Below are positions 5,816 to 6,036 of a stretch of DNA of 6,036 bases, in pieces. Positions within the stretch are counted from its first letter, which is position 1; each line of letters begins with the position of its first letter. The notes under the pieces are model-generated. The model saw only the letters and a program-made list of their open reading frames with translations, did not search any database and was not told the DNA's origin. The DNA is taken from NCBI GenBank assembly GCA_024274855.1, contig JAJSAJ010000638.1, positions 1 through 6,036 on the forward strand. Direction: 5' to 3'. The position numbers and the translations under genes were made by a program. This stretch comes from Planctomycetota bacterium (lineage in GTDB: Bacteria; Planctomycetota; Planctomycetia; Pirellulales; Pirellulaceae).

Positions 5816-6036
5816 GCTTGCGCTGCGACTGGTACGGGACACACCAAACCACCATTGCCGGCAAAACGGCGTTTTCGGTTTTCGTTTACCCGGGCACGCA
5901 ATGCCACAAAGGTGGCTACTAACGATCGGAGAACTGTCCGACCGAAACTTGCGTATCGGTAGTATTAGTGGCTGTGTCTCAAAACCCGGAGACGCAGCGT
6001 TTTCGGGAGGGCGCAGCGTTTTCGGGAGGGCGAAGC
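5816..6036. other. Intergenic stretch at the right edge
   Basis: No gene is supported here. Small features are a 10-bp palindrome TTGCCGGCAA (5855-5864), a TCGGA/TCCGA hairpin (5926-5941) and the 19-bp tandem repeat at the end. One + strand frame happens to stay open from the lipoprotein stop to the window edge, but it is Arg/Pro-rich, lacks a ribosome binding site and crosses the long hairpin. Confidence 0.5.
5993..6036. repeat. 19-bp tandem repeat running into the window edge
   Basis: CGCAGCGTTTTCGGGAGGG occurs twice in direct succession (5993-6011 and 6012-6030) with no mismatch. A third, diverged start CGAAGC (6031-6036) is cut by the window end. The segment CGGGAGGGCGCAGC (6004-6017) matches the outer left arm of the inverted repeat at 4526-4539 at 12 of 14 positions, so the two probably belong to one intergenic repeat family. 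Confidence 0.75.

Noticed and set aside
5731..5922. Possible 63-residue + strand protein after the lipoprotein
   Set aside because: It reads through the 17-bp perfect hairpin, has no ribosome binding site and is rich in Arg, Cys and Gly, as expected from chance frames in GC-rich DNA.
1..6036. CRISPR array, tRNA, rRNA or transposase
   Set aside because: No regularly spaced repeats, no cloverleaf or conserved rRNA segments were recognised, and no transposase-like protein frame is present on either strand.

Overview
The window looks like chromosomal DNA of a planctomycete, probably Pirellulales-like; this is an inference. It rests on two gene types typical of that phylum: a very long secretin with a large helical-repeat N-terminus, and a short lipoprotein carrying one transthyretin-like/carboxypeptidase-regulatory-like domain. 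The base composition is moderately GC-rich and the intergenic spaces are long and full of hairpins. All credible genes lie on the + strand.

Layout. 1-366 is an upstream intergenic region with a hairpin (25-44), a candidate sigma70-type promoter (113-141) and a strong Shine-Dalgarno just before a TTG start. 367-4392 is one continuous reading frame for a type II/III secretion-family secretin (outer-membrane pore). It is interrupted by one in-frame amber codon, TAG at 3619-3621, and both sides of the stop are otherwise intact. A 13-bp intrinsic terminator follows at 4423-4463. 4464-5183 is about 720 nt without a credible gene. It holds an imperfect inverted-repeat element (4526-4608), a hairpin with a short T-run (4690-4711), a C9 run (4820-4828) and a G5/C5 hairpin (5092-5106). 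5184-5705 encodes the small lipoprotein, with a strong ribosome binding site and a long terminator-like hairpin behind it (5751-5815). 5706-6036 is non-coding as far as can be seen and ends in a 19-bp tandem repeat that resembles the inverted-repeat element at 4526.

Function. The secretin would form the outer-membrane ring of a type II secretion or type IV pilus-like machine; its partner genes are not in the window. The lipoprotein is separated from it by a terminator and a long gap, so it is probably a separate transcription unit, with no evidence of a functional link. The main point of interest is the amber codon inside the secretin: pseudogene, sequencing or assembly error, or readthrough. 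TAG also ends the neighbouring lipoprotein gene, which argues against general reassignment of TAG.
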